DNA from: Gallionella sp. UBA4121
Lineage (GTDB): Bacteria > Pseudomonadota > Gammaproteobacteria > Burkholderiales > Gallionellaceae
Assembly: GCA_002381565.1 (NCBI GenBank)
Contig: DFWZ01000037.1
Location: 39,876-60,012, forward strand
Direction of reading: 5' to 3'
DNA length: 20,137 bases
The notes below the pieces were generated by a model, which was not told the origin of the DNA, made no database searches, and saw only the letters and a program-made list of their open reading frames with translations. Of this stretch, positions 1 to 8,027 are shown in pieces (positions within the stretch are counted from its first letter, which is position 1; the number at the start of each line of letters is the position of its first letter). Both the position numbers and the translations under genes were made by a program.

Positions 1-2
1 CC

Positions 3-1001
3 GATGACGTGGCACGGTTGTCTCATCCGCTGGTAGGCGGGGTGATCCTGTTCCGGCGCAATTTCGAATCGGTCACGCAGTTGACCGAGCTGACTGCCGC
101 GATACGTGCGCTGCGTCCTGTGCCGTTACTCATTGCAGTGGATCATGAAGGTGGACGGGTGCAGCGTTTTCAGGAGGGCTTTACGCGAATTCCGGCGATG
201 CGCGAGCTGGGAAAGATCTGGGACAGGCATCCGCAGCAGGCGCGTCATCTGGCGCATCAGGCGGGTTTCGTGCTGGCGGCGGAGTTGCGTGGCTGTGGCG
301 TGGATTTCAGTTTCACGCCGGTACTGGATGTGGATCATGGGCAAAGCAGTGTGATTGGCGACCGTGCATTTCACAGTGACCCGCAGGCGGTAGCCGAGCT
401 CGCTCACCACTTGTTGTTGGGCTTGAAACAGGGTGGCATGCACACGGTCGGCAAGCATTTTCCGGGGCACGGTTTCGTGGCGGCCGATTCACATCTGGCG
501 ATTCCCGTGGATGAACGCCGGTTTGTGGATATTGAACTCTGTGATCTGGTGCCATTCCGGCAAATGATTGCTTTCGGTCTGACGGCGGTGATGCCAGCGC
601 ATGTCATTTATCCTGCGGTGGATAGTCGTCCGGCAGGTTTCTCCCCTGTCTGGCTGAAGGATATCCTGCGCGGGAAAATGGGTTTTGAAGGTTGCATATT
701 CAGCGACGACCTCAGCATGGAAGGTGCGACTGTAGCCGGCGGCATCGTGCAGCGTGCCTCTGCTGCGCTGAACGCAGGTTGTGACATGGTGCTGGTGTGC
801 AACAAGCCGGATTCGGCGGATGAACTGCTTGCCGGTTTGCATTGGGAAATGCCGGTGACGAGCCGCGCCCGCCTGATTCAGATGCGCGGCGGGCCGCATC
901 CTGTTGCAATGGCCAAACTGCACGAGGATGCGCAGTTTCTCAAGGCGCTGCAAGAGGTGGCGGGTATCGGCATCAGTTCGCCGGAATTGCCGTTGGTTTA
1001 G
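3..1001 (+). CDS. nagZ: Beta-N-acetylhexosaminidase NagZ (5' truncated)
   Basis: Cytoplasmic GH3 glycosidase that removes N-acetylglucosamine from anhydromuropeptides during cell-wall recycling. The reading frame is open to the left edge and already in family sequence there (D-D-V-A-R-L-S-H-P-L-V-G-G). From memory of the E. coli protein only about 15-20 N-terminal residues lie outside the window. An internal GTG at position 9 is not a plausible start. Counting from that GTG as residue 1, visible motifs are VDHEGGRVQRF (44-54), KHFPGHG (149-155) followed by D160-S-H162 of the mobile catalytic loop, MPAHVIY (195-201) and SDDLSMEG (232-239), whose first Asp (D233) is the expected nucleophile. 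The C-terminus is complete. A T6 run follows the stop, without a convincing hairpin before it. It heads the zipA-ligA run on the same strand. Confidence 0.96.
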   Translation, partial: DDVARLSHPLVGGVILFRRNFESVTQLTELTAAIRALRPVPLLIAVDHEGGRVQRFQEGFTRIPAMRELGKIWDRHPQQARHLAHQAGFVLAAELRGCGVDFSFTPVLDVDHGQSSVIGDRAFHSDPQAVAELAHHLLLGLKQGGMHTVGKHFPGHGFVAADSHLAIPVDERRFVDIELCDLVPFRQMIAFGLTAVMPAHVIYPAVDSRPAGFSPVWLKDILRGKMGFEGCIFSDDLSMEGATVAGGIVQRASAALNAGCDMVLVCNKPDSADELLAGLHWEMPVTSRARLIQMRGGPHPVAMAKLHEDAQFLKALQEVAGIGISSPELPLV

Positions 1002-1058
1002 CTTTTTTGAGATAATTTGCACAGAGAGTTTTCTGCCTGCTTATTTAGGAATTAAAAC

Positions 1059-2159
1059 ATGAGTGATTTACAAGCAGCGTTGCTGGCAATCGGTTTGGGC
1101 GTGGTGTTCGCAGTCTATGCTTTTGGCTGGTGGAAACAGCGTCAATACAGTCGCAAGTTTGGTGCAGCCTTTGGGCAAAATCACGACGATGTTTTGTACA
1201 GTGTCGCTCAAGCCGAGCTGCCTGTTGAGCTATCTGTCGAGCCGCTGGACGAGATGATAAATATGGATGCGCTGCCCGTTGAGTCGGCGGAAATCGTTGA
1301 GTTGCCGATGCCTGTCGACATCGCGTTGAGTGAGCCCTGCACCTTGCTGGATGCACGCTGCGATTTCATCATCGAATTACATCCCTCAGAGCCCAGTTCT
1401 GCGGCAGTGCTGGCGGGTTTATGGCAACGGAAATTTGATTTCCGTAAACCGTTGCAGGTGTGTGGTCTGAATGTGCGCACGGGGCAATGGGAACGTGTTA
1501 TCGCCGAGAGTCAGACGCTTTATTCACAGTTCCGTATTGCACTGCAATTACTGGACCGAGGCGGCGTCATCAGCGTGGCCAAGATGGGCGACTTCCGTGA
1601 TCTGCTGTTGGGCATTGCACAGAACATCAATGCCGACACGACGCTGCCCGACATGCAGGAAGCATTCCGTGGCGCGCAGTCACTTGATGCCCTCTGCGCC
1701 GAGGTCGATCAGATGGTCGGCGTGAACTTGCTGCCACCAGGAAATCGGCAGTTAAATGGCGGAAAAATTGCCGAAGCCGCCGCGCTGCAAGGCTTGAAGC
1801 TGGAATCGGACGGGGCATTTCATTTGTCCGATGCACTGGGGAATAGTTTGATTACGCTGACCAATCGGGATGCCATGCCTTTTCAGCATCACACCCTGGA
1901 GCAGCTGGCCTCGGCAGGCGTCACGCTGATGCTGGATGTGCCCCGCGTGGAAAATCCTGCGGCAAATTTCGATCATATGGTGCAAATGGCGCATAATCTG
2001 GCTCGCGAGTTACAGGTCAATCTGGTTGACGATCATCGTGTGCCGCTGACAGACGCCGGTTTGGCACGTATCCGCGCGCAAATAGTCGGGGTTGAAGCCA
2101 GAATGCGCGAAAACAACCTGATCCCGGGCAGTCCGCAGGCACGCCGGTTGTTCTCCTGA
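1059..2159 (+). CDS. zipA: Cell division protein ZipA
   Basis: Membrane-anchored Z-ring component that tethers and bundles FtsZ at midcell. It has the ZipA layout: one N-terminal transmembrane segment (about residues 5-24) with a very short N-terminal tail, then a variable, acidic, Pro/Glu-rich linker (about 45-97). A globular C-terminal part follows, whose last half (about 210-345) matches the ZipA FtsZ-binding fold in pattern, for example GGKIAEAAALQGLKLESDGAF (residues 234 on). Its length of 366 is typical. The ATG at 1059 follows a modest AGGA about 9 nt upstream. The TGA stop shares one base with the ligA ATG (TGATG), so the two are probably translationally coupled. zipA-ligA is a conserved proteobacterial pair. 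The linker sequence itself is poorly conserved, so identity rests on architecture, C-terminal domain and context. Confidence 0.88.
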   Translation: MSDLQAALLAIGLGVVFAVYAFGWWKQRQYSRKFGAAFGQNHDDVLYSVAQAELPVELSVEPLDEMINMDALPVESAEIVELPMPVDIALSEPCTLLDARCDFIIELHPSEPSSAAVLAGLWQRKFDFRKPLQVCGLNVRTGQWERVIAESQTLYSQFRIALQLLDRGGVISVAKMGDFRDLLLGIAQNINADTTLPDMQEAFRGAQSLDALCAEVDQMVGVNLLPPGNRQLNGGKIAEAAALQGLKLESDGAFHLSDALGNSLITLTNRDAMPFQHHTLEQLASAGVTLMLDVPRVENPAANFDHMVQMAHNLARELQVNLVDDHRVPLTDAGLARIRAQIVGVEARMRENNLIPGSPQARRLFS

Positions 2160-4189
2160 TGGTAGATACGGTAACCGCCAGCCGCGCTGCCTGGTTGCGC
2201 AACAGAATCGCGGAATACGATTATTGGTATTACGTGAAGGATGCTCCTCGCGTTCCCGATGCGGAATATGACAAGCTGTTCCGTGAATTGCAATCACTGG
2301 AAGAACAGTATCCTGTATTGCTCGATCGCGATTCACCCACCCAGCGTGTGGGCGGCAAACCGCTGGATACCTTTTTACAGGTGGCTCATGCTGAGCCGAT
2401 GCTCTCGATCCGCACCGAGACCGACATCAGCGACCAGGGCGCAATTGCCTTCGATGCACGCGTGCGCCGTGAGCTAGGCCTGGGTGAAACTGATCCTCCG
2501 GTTGAGTATAACTGCGAACTGAAATTCGACGGCCTCGCGATCAACCTGCGTTATGAGCAAGGCCGGCTGGTGCGCGCCTCAACGCGCGGCGACGGCACGA
2601 TCGGCGAAGTCGTCACGCAGAATATTCTCACCATCCGCCAGATCCCGCTGCGGCTTACAGGCTGCGATGCGCAGGTTTTGGAGGTGCGCGGCGAAGTTTA
2701 CATGCGCCGTGACGATTTTGAAAAATACAACGAACGGCAGCGTGCGCAGGGTTTGGCTGCGCTGGTCAATCCCCGCAATGGCGCGGCGGGCAGCATCCGC
2801 CAACTCGATCCGGCTTTAGCCGCGAAACGCCCGCTGTCGTTCTTCGCCTATGGGCTGGGTGAGGATCAGGGTTGGGAGAAGCCTGCTACGCACAGTGCAA
2901 TGCTGGATGCGCTGGACAAAATGAGGATACCGGTGTGCGATGAACGTGCGGTGGTGCAGGGCGCGCCTGGGCTGGTGGAATTCCATCGCCGCATCGCAGC
3001 GCAGCGTGACCAGTTGCCTTTCGACATAGACGGTGTGGTCTATAAGGTCAACAGCCTCGCCTTGCAAGAGAAACTCGGTTTTGTCTCGCGTGAGCCGCGC
3101 TGGGCGGTGGCGCATAAATTTCCTGCTGAAGAACAGCTCACCGTTGTGCTCGATATCGACGTGCAGGTCGGGCGCACCGGTGCGCTGACGCCGGTCGCGC
3201 GTCTGGCCCCGGTGTTCGTGGGCGGCGTGACGGTAACCAATGCCACGCTGCACAACGAGGATGAGATCCGTCGCAAGGATGTGCATATTGGCGATACGGT
3301 GATCGTGCGCCGTGCGGGCGACGTGATTCCGGAAGTGGCGGGTGTGCTGCCAGAGCGGCGGCCTGCCAATGCCAGGGCTTTTGTCATGCCGACGGTGTGC
3401 CCTGTGTGCGGTTCCCATGTTGCCCGGCAGCTTGATGAGTCGGCATGGCGTTGCACGGGCGGCTTGTTCTGTCCAGCGCAGCGCAAGCAGGCCTTGCTGC
3501 ATTTTGCCGGTCGCCGCGCGATGAATATTGACGGGCTGGGTGATAAGTTGGTCGAGCAACTGGTGGATGCGCATCTGGTCAGCACGCCTGCCGATCTGTA
3601 TAAACTGGATATGGCAGGCATTGCCGGTCTTGAACGCATGGGCGAGAAATCTGCGATAAATCTGCTCGATGCGATAGCGCACAGTCGCCACACTACGCTT
3701 GCCCGTTTCATCTTTGCATTAGGGATACGCAATGTGGGGGAGGCGACCGCTCGCGATCTGGCCCGGCACTTCGGTTCTCTGGACAAACTGCTAGACGCCG
3801 ATGTCGAACGTCTGCAACTGGTGCGCGATGTAGGTCCTGTGGTGGCGCAGAGTATGGTCGACTTTTTTGCTGAAGCGCATAACCGCGAAGTCATCGAACA
3901 ATTGCGCAGTCTTGGTGTGTATTGGGATGAGCATGAGCCGATGCCTGATAAACAGTTGCCATTAAGTGGTAAAACCTTCGTACTGACGGGTACACTCGCA
4001 ACGCTTACGCGCGATCAGGCACAAGCCGCGCTGATTGCGCTGGGTGCAAAGGTCAGCGGAAGTGTCTCCAAAAAAACGGATTATGTGGTAGCAGGAACAG
4101 ATAGTGGCAGCAAACTGGATCGTGCGCATGAATTGAATGTCTCGGTTCTGAGCGAGAACGAGTTCTTATCATTAATCGAAGGACAATAA
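2159..4189 (+). CDS. ligA: NAD-dependent DNA ligase LigA
   Basis: Seals nicks in duplex DNA with NAD+ as adenylate donor; essential for Okazaki fragment joining and repair. At 676 residues it is full length and has every domain in order. Domain Ia is at about 1-65 with the Y-Y-x(9)-D-x-E-Y-D NMN-binding pattern. The adenylation domain carries the KFDG motif (catalytic K122), then STRGDG (141-146) and VRGEV (176-180). The OB fold follows. A four-cysteine zinc finger uses C414, C417, C432 and C438. Helix-hairpin-helix repeats lie at about 450-590 and a BRCT domain at about 598-676 (LSGKTFVLTGTL). The start is the ATG that overlaps the zipA stop; no Shine-Dalgarno is visible, which fits coupling. 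The TAA stop in turn overlaps the galU ATG by one base. Confidence 0.98.
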   Translation: MVDTVTASRAAWLRNRIAEYDYWYYVKDAPRVPDAEYDKLFRELQSLEEQYPVLLDRDSPTQRVGGKPLDTFLQVAHAEPMLSIRTETDISDQGAIAFDARVRRELGLGETDPPVEYNCELKFDGLAINLRYEQGRLVRASTRGDGTIGEVVTQNILTIRQIPLRLTGCDAQVLEVRGEVYMRRDDFEKYNERQRAQGLAALVNPRNGAAGSIRQLDPALAAKRPLSFFAYGLGEDQGWEKPATHSAMLDALDKMRIPVCDERAVVQGAPGLVEFHRRIAAQRDQLPFDIDGVVYKVNSLALQEKLGFVSREPRWAVAHKFPAEEQLTVVLDIDVQVGRTGALTPVARLAPVFVGGVTVTNATLHNEDEIRRKDVHIGDTVIVRRAGDVIPEVAGVLPERRPANARAFVMPTVCPVCGSHVARQLDESAWRCTGGLFCPAQRKQALLHFAGRRAMNIDGLGDKLVEQLVDAHLVSTPADLYKLDMAGIAGLERMGEKSAINLLDAIAHSRHTTLARFIFALGIRNVGEATARDLARHFGSLDKLLDADVERLQLVRDVGPVVAQSMVDFFAEAHNREVIEQLRSLGVYWDEHEPMPDKQLPLSGKTFVLTGTLATLTRDQAQAALIALGAKVSGSVSKKTDYVVAGTDSGSKLDRAHELNVSVLSENEFLSLIEGQ

Positions 4190-5070
4190 TGAGCAAAAGA
4201 CCATTAAAAATAATCCGCAAGGCGGTGTTTCCGGTAGCCGGTATGGGTAGTCGGTTCTTGCCTGCCACCAAGGCCAGCCCGAAGGAAATGATGGCCATCG
4301 TTGACAAGCCGCTGATTCAGTATGCGGTTGAAGAAGCTGTTGCGGCAGGTATCACGGATATGATTTTCATTACCGGACGAAACAAGCGTTCCATCGAGGA
4401 TCATTTTGACACGGCGTACGAGCTGGAGGACGAGCTTGAGAAGCGCGGCAAGCTTGAATTGTTGCGCATTGCCAAAGACGTGATTCCGGAAGGGATAAAT
4501 TTCATTTTCATTCGTCAATCCGAGCCGTTGGGACTGGGACATGCTGTGCTTTGCGCACAACCTGTTGTCAACAACGAGCCTTTTGCAGTCATTCTGGCGG
4601 ATGACCTGATGGTAGGCGAGGAATCGGTCACCCGGCAGATGGCGGAGGTGTTCGAGCGTCACCATAGTTCGGTACTGGGTGTGCAGGACGTGCCGCGCGA
4701 GCAGACCCGCCAATACGGCATTGTCAGCAGCTGTAAGATCAATGCAGAACTGGAACAGGTGAACGGCATCGTCGAGAAGCCGGACCCGGAAGAGGCGCCA
4801 TCGACCCTTGCTGTGGTGGGACGCTATATCCTGACACCGCGCATTTTCCATCATTTGCATAGCGTGAAACCCGGGGCCGGCGGTGAAATACAGCTGACGG
4901 ATGCGATCGCTGCGCTGGTTGAGGAAGAGCGGGTGCTGGCCTATCGCTATAAGGGTACGCGCTACGATTGCGGCTCAAAAATTGGATTTTTGAAGGCAAC
5001 CGTGGCGCTGGGGCTGGAACATCCGGAAGTGAAAGAGGAGTTTGCCGCTTACCTGCAAAGTTTGAAGTAA
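4189..5070 (+). CDS. galU: UTP-glucose-1-phosphate uridylyltransferase GalU
   Basis: Makes UDP-glucose from UTP and glucose-1-phosphate, feeding lipopolysaccharide, exopolysaccharide and osmoprotective glucan synthesis in the cytoplasm. The protein (293 residues) opens with the nucleotidyltransferase signature AVFPVAGMGSRFLPATKASP (12-31), followed by KEMMAIVDKPLIQYAVEEA. VILADDLM (134-141) contains the metal-binding Asp. IVEKPDPEEAPS and GGEIQLTDAI are typical of bacterial GalU. The ATG overlaps the ligA stop (TAATG) and has AAGGA about 6 nt upstream inside ligA. The ligA-galU linkage has no metabolic logic that I know and probably just reflects co-transcription. All catalytic motifs are intact. 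Confidence 0.97.
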   Translation: MSKRPLKIIRKAVFPVAGMGSRFLPATKASPKEMMAIVDKPLIQYAVEEAVAAGITDMIFITGRNKRSIEDHFDTAYELEDELEKRGKLELLRIAKDVIPEGINFIFIRQSEPLGLGHAVLCAQPVVNNEPFAVILADDLMVGEESVTRQMAEVFERHHSSVLGVQDVPREQTRQYGIVSSCKINAELEQVNGIVEKPDPEEAPSTLAVVGRYILTPRIFHHLHSVKPGAGGEIQLTDAIAALVEEERVLAYRYKGTRYDCGSKIGFLKATVALGLEHPEVKEEFAAYLQSLK

Positions 5071-5086
5071 CGGTTATGCTTTCGAT

Positions 5087-5647
5087 ATGACCATTTCTTT
5101 GCAACGCGCACGCGATATTTTGCAACAGGCGGAATTGTTGTGTCCGCCCGAGCAGGTGCAGGCCGCACTCTTCAAGGTCGCGCAGCAAATCAACAGCACG
5201 CTGAGTGAGTCGCATCCGCTGGTGCTGTCGGTGATGGGCGGCGCGGTAGTTTTTTCCGGACAACTGTTGCCGTTGCTCAATTTTCCGCTCGATTTCGATT
5301 ATGTGCATGTGTCGCGTTATGGCGATGCGCGTTCAGGCGGCGAGATGCACTGGAAGGTGGCGCCGCATGAATCGGTGAAGAATCGCGTGGTGTTGCTGGT
5401 GGACGATATTCTGGATGAAGGGCATACGCTGGACGCCTTGCAGCAGCGGGTGCTGGCGCTCGGGGCGACACGCTGTTACAGCGCGGTGTTTGCCGACAAG
5501 CGGCATGGCAGAATCAAGCCGGTTAAGGCCGACTTCGTGGGCATGGAATTGCCGGATCGTTTTGTGTTCGGCTACGGCATGGATATCGAAGGTGCGTGGC
5601 GCAATCTGCCCGCGATTTATGCGGTTAAAAATCAGGACAGAGGATAG
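5087..5647 (+). CDS. hpt: Hypoxanthine(-guanine) phosphoribosyltransferase
   Basis: Purine salvage enzyme that joins hypoxanthine or guanine to PRPP, giving IMP or GMP in the cytoplasm. The type I PRTase fold is recognised by the PRPP-binding loop VVLLVDDILDEGHTL (101-115), with its paired Asp residues and G-H-T. Also seen are a purine-contacting DKRHG (137-141), LPDRFVFGYGMD (155-166) and the closing W-R-N-L-P-A-I-Y. At 186 residues it is the usual size for the betaproteobacterial form. The ATG at 5087 overlaps the stop of a five-codon frame at 5076-5090; no strong Shine-Dalgarno is visible. The last residues (Q-D-R-G-stop) are encoded by the beginning of a heptamer repeat array, so the C-terminal tail may have been altered by the repeat. 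The downstream neighbour encodes a nucleoside phosphorylase whose product may be its substrate. Confidence 0.92.
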   Translation: MTISLQRARDILQQAELLCPPEQVQAALFKVAQQINSTLSESHPLVLSVMGGAVVFSGQLLPLLNFPLDFDYVHVSRYGDARSGGEMHWKVAPHESVKNRVVLLVDDILDEGHTLDALQQRVLALGATRCYSAVFADKRHGRIKPVKADFVGMELPDRFVFGYGMDIEGAWRNLPAIYAVKNQDRG

Positions 5648-5702
5648 AGGATGGAGGATTGTCATTTACGGCTTTTCACTCGATCCTCACTCCCCAATCC
5701 TC
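5633..5702 (+). repeat. Tandem GAGGATN heptamers with inverted copies
   Basis: Four consecutive 7-bp units run from 5633 to 5660: CAGGACA, GAGGATA, GAGGATG, GAGGATT. About 20 bp downstream the complement appears: CGATCCTC (5681-5688) and CAATCCTC (5695-5702), the latter an exact inverted copy of GAGGATTG (5654-5661). The array starts inside the last codons of hpt and ends a few bases before the mtnP ribosome-binding site. Transcribed RNA could fold with the first arm pairing to the second. Confidence 0.7.
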
Positions 5703-5709
5703 GCCCCTA

Positions 5710-5717
5710 AAAGGAGG
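5710..5717 (+). promoter_or_regulatory. Strong ribosome binding site deciding the mtnP start
   Basis: AAAGGAGG lies 4 nt before the ATG at 5722 (7 nt before a TTG at 5725). It is by far the best Shine-Dalgarno in the first 8 kb. It rules out the longer reading that would begin at TTG 5659 within the heptamer repeats. Confidence 0.8.
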
Positions 5718-5721
5718 TTAT

Positions 5722-6483
5722 ATGTTGGCAATCATAGGTGGTCGCGGCCTGACAGAGCTGGAAAATCTCAAAATTACACACCGGCAAGTGATGCGCACGC
5801 CTTTTGGCGAGCCTTCCGGCGCGTTTCTGTTCGGCACGCTCAATGGGCATGAGGTGATCTTTCTGGCGCGCCACGGGTTTGGTTACACCATCCCGCCGCA
5901 TCTGGTGAATTATCGCGCCAACCTGTGGGCGCTGCGCGAGCAGGGAGTGAGTGATGTGGTCTCGGTTGCAACGGTCGGCGGCATACGTGCAGATTTGACT
6001 CCAGGTTCGCTTGTCGTGCCAGACCAGGTTTTGGATTACACGCATGGGCGTGACTACACATTTTTCGGCAACCGCAATACCAGCTACAGAAATATTGACT
6101 TTACTCTTCCGTATTCATCGAAGCTGCGCAGCCGTATCTTGCGCGGCGCAGAGCAAGTGCAACAGCCCTGTCTGGATGGTGGCGTCTATGCAACGACGCA
6201 AGGGCCGCGTCTGGACAGCATCGCCGAGATCAACCGCTATCAACGGGATGGCGCGGATATGGTCGGTATGACCGGCATGCCGGAAACTGCGCTGGCGAAG
6301 GAGCTGGATATGAACTATGCCACGATCGCCGTGGTGGTGAATTATGCAGCAGGGCGCGGTGACAGCCAGACAAGTATAAACATGGAAGGCGTGAATGCGA
6401 CCGCCAGGACTGCAATGGACAGTGTGCGCGCCATTCTTGAATGTGTGGTTAACTGCGAAGATGAGGACGGCAATGGCAATTAG
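5722..6483 (+). CDS. mtnP: MTA/MTI-type purine nucleoside phosphorylase, probable S-methyl-5'-thioinosine phosphorylase
   Basis: Cleaves a methylthio-purine nucleoside with phosphate, releasing the base and 5-methylthioribose-1-phosphate. Member of the trimeric PNP/MTAP family (253 residues from the ATG at 5722). Visible features are the N-terminal IIGGRGL glycine loop (4-10), phosphate-binding R50-H51 in ARHGFGYTIPPHLVNYRAN, YATTQGPRLDS (156-166) and DMVGMTGMPETALAKEL (179-195). An Asn at N207 (VVNYAAG) stands where adenine-specific MTA phosphorylases normally carry Asp. In this family Asn favours 6-oxopurines, so methylthioinosine (or inosine/guanosine) is the likelier substrate, as in the Pseudomonas enzyme. 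The adjacent hpt would take up the released hypoxanthine. The exact specificity is inference. The stop overlaps def by 11 bp. Confidence 0.85.
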   Translation: MLAIIGGRGLTELENLKITHRQVMRTPFGEPSGAFLFGTLNGHEVIFLARHGFGYTIPPHLVNYRANLWALREQGVSDVVSVATVGGIRADLTPGSLVVPDQVLDYTHGRDYTFFGNRNTSYRNIDFTLPYSSKLRSRILRGAEQVQQPCLDGGVYATTQGPRLDSIAEINRYQRDGADMVGMTGMPETALAKELDMNYATIAVVVNYAAGRGDSQTSINMEGVNATARTAMDSVRAILECVVNCEDEDGNGN

Positions 6484-7000
6484 ACCCGTACTGCGCATGG
6501 GCGATGCCCGTCTGTTGCAAATTGCCGAGCCTGTCAGCGATTTTTCAGACTTGAGCGAATTGTTGACAGACATGAGGGATACCATGAAAGCACTGGATGG
6601 TGCGGGGCTCGCCGCGCCGCAAATAGGCATAGGGCTGCGCGTGGTGATCTTCGGTGTTCAGGCAAATCCGCGCTATCCAGATGCGGAAACGGTGCCGGAA
6701 ACCGTGCTCATCAATCCGATCATTACGCCGCTTGATGACGACATGACCGATGGCTGGGAAGGTTGCCTGAGCGTACCCGGAATGAGCGGTCTGGTGCCGC
6801 GCCATAATACTATTCGTTACCAGGGGTGTGACGAATACGGCGCGCTGATCGATCGTACGGTCAGTGGCTTTCACGCACGCGTGGTGCAACACGAATGCGA
6901 TCATCTGGACGGGATTTTGTATCCGATGCGCATCCGTAATCTGAGCAATTTTGGTTTCAGGGACGTGTTATTCCCCGATTCAAAGATGCAAGACGAATAG
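6473..7000 (+). CDS. def: Peptide deformylase
   Basis: Removes the N-formyl group from nascent proteins at the ribosome exit. All three family motifs are intact in this 175-residue protein: GAGLAAPQIG (43-52), EGCLS (96-100) with metal ligand C98, and QHECDHLDG (139-147) with ligands H140 and H144 and catalytic E141. The ATG at 6473 gives the family N-terminus (M-A-I-R-P-V-L-R-M-G) and has a TGAGGA about 5 nt upstream. A longer frame to 6395 would only extend into mtnP coding sequence. It overlaps mtnP by 11 bp. This is a second-type context: the gene is not next to fmt, so another def paired with fmt may exist elsewhere in the genome. Confidence 0.95.
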   Translation: MAIRPVLRMGDARLLQIAEPVSDFSDLSELLTDMRDTMKALDGAGLAAPQIGIGLRVVIFGVQANPRYPDAETVPETVLINPIITPLDDDMTDGWEGCLSVPGMSGLVPRHNTIRYQGCDEYGALIDRTVSGFHARVVQHECDHLDGILYPMRIRNLSNFGFRDVLFPDSKMQDE

Positions 7001-7001
7001 C

Positions 7002-8027
7002 GTGGTGGAGCATCGCGAATCGAAAGTGATCCGCAACCTGCTGATCGCGCTGTTGGCCCTGGTGGCGGTGTTTATCATCGGCACGCTGGGATATCACATT
7101 TTGGGCGGGCAGAAATATTCCTGGATGGATTGTTTCTACATGACGTTCATCACCATTTCGACCATCGGTTATGCCGAGGTCGTTGATGTCACGCAATATG
7201 AGTATGGCCGGTTATTCACGGTATTTATCGGAATTTGTGGCATCGGTGTGTTAGGTTATGTGTTGTCCATGTTCACCGCCTTTATGCTGGAGAGCGACCT
7301 TAATGTTTCCTGGCGGAGAAAGAAGATGTTGAAGACAATTGCGCAGATGAAGGATCACTACATTGTATGCGGCGTAGGGCGGGTGGGCAGCAATGTGGCG
7401 CACGAACTGAGCATGACTGGACGCCCGTTCGTTATCATCGATGATGATATGGCGGTCATTCAGCGTTATCTCGATACGCATCCAGAGCAGTTATATATTC
7501 AGGGCGATGCAACAGACAACGATATGTTGCTGGCGGCAGGGGTTGTCAGGGCCATGGGGGTATTTGCCGTAGCGCATGACGATAGCGCCAATCTGGTGAT
7601 CAGTCTGAGCGCCAAACAACTCAATCCGAACTTGCGTGTGGTGGCGCGCTGTCACGACATGAAGAACGCCGAAAAAACGCGGCGCGTGGGGGCGGATGAG
7701 ATCATCTCGCCGGATTACAGCGGTGGACTGAGTCTTGTTTCTGCCATGGTCCGGCCCAACGTGATGAATTTTTTCGACGAGATGTTGAAGTCAGACAGCA
7801 AATTACGCATGGAAGAGATACGCATACCCCAGAGCATGGTGCACAAGTCCTTGAATCTTCTGTACAAGGAAAACAAGGACTGCATGGTGCTTGCCATCCA
7901 GAGACAGGGAGCGTGGCAGCTCAATCCATCGTCTGACCATATCCTGCAAGGCAACGATGTGTTGATGCTGATGACCACCCCGGAAGGCCGCTCGCGTCTG
8001 GAGCAATTGATACTGGGGGCAGCTTAG
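7002..8027 (+). CDS. Two-TM potassium channel with cytoplasmic RCK (TrkA-N/TrkA-C) domain
   Basis: Inner-membrane K+ channel subunit of the MthK/Kch-like type, 341 residues. TM1 is at about 11-33, pore helix at 42-53, filter T54-I-G-Y-A-E59, and TM2 at about 70-95. A Rossmann RCK-N domain starts at about 118 with GVGRVG (124-129) and the strand-end acidic D147-D148-D149, followed by an RCK-C domain (about 265-340). The usual GYG or GFG filter reads G-Y-A here. The start is uncertain. GTG 7002, one base after the def stop, gives the longest sensible N-terminus; GTG 7005 and GTG 7026 are alternatives, and none has a good Shine-Dalgarno, suggesting coupling to def. Kch-type function (K+ flux gated by cytoplasmic ligand) is inferred from architecture. 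Confidence 0.88.
   Translation: MVEHRESKVIRNLLIALLALVAVFIIGTLGYHILGGQKYSWMDCFYMTFITISTIGYAEVVDVTQYEYGRLFTVFIGICGIGVLGYVLSMFTAFMLESDLNVSWRRKKMLKTIAQMKDHYIVCGVGRVGSNVAHELSMTGRPFVIIDDDMAVIQRYLDTHPEQLYIQGDATDNDMLLAAGVVRAMGVFAVAHDDSANLVISLSAKQLNPNLRVVARCHDMKNAEKTRRVGADEIISPDYSGGLSLVSAMVRPNVMNFFDEMLKSDSKLRMEEIRIPQSMVHKSLNLLYKENKDCMVLAIQRQGAWQLNPSSDHILQGNDVLMLMTTPEGRSRLEQLILGAA

Noticed and set aside
1002..1058. Intrinsic terminator after nagZ, suggested by the T6 run
   Set aside because: Only a 5-bp stem with a 15-nt loop lies before it and the T run is 10 nt away; the genes are probably co-transcribed.
2816..3894. Long open frames on the minus strand opposite ligA (284-291 codons)
   Set aside because: They lie wholly inside a gene with complete family motifs, have Arg/His-rich shadow composition, no ribosome site and no recognisable domain.
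5659..5721. A longer N-terminus for the phosphorylase beginning at TTG 5659
   Set aside because: The added 21 residues come from the repeat region, whereas ATG 5722 follows AAAGGAGG and gives the standard family N-terminus.
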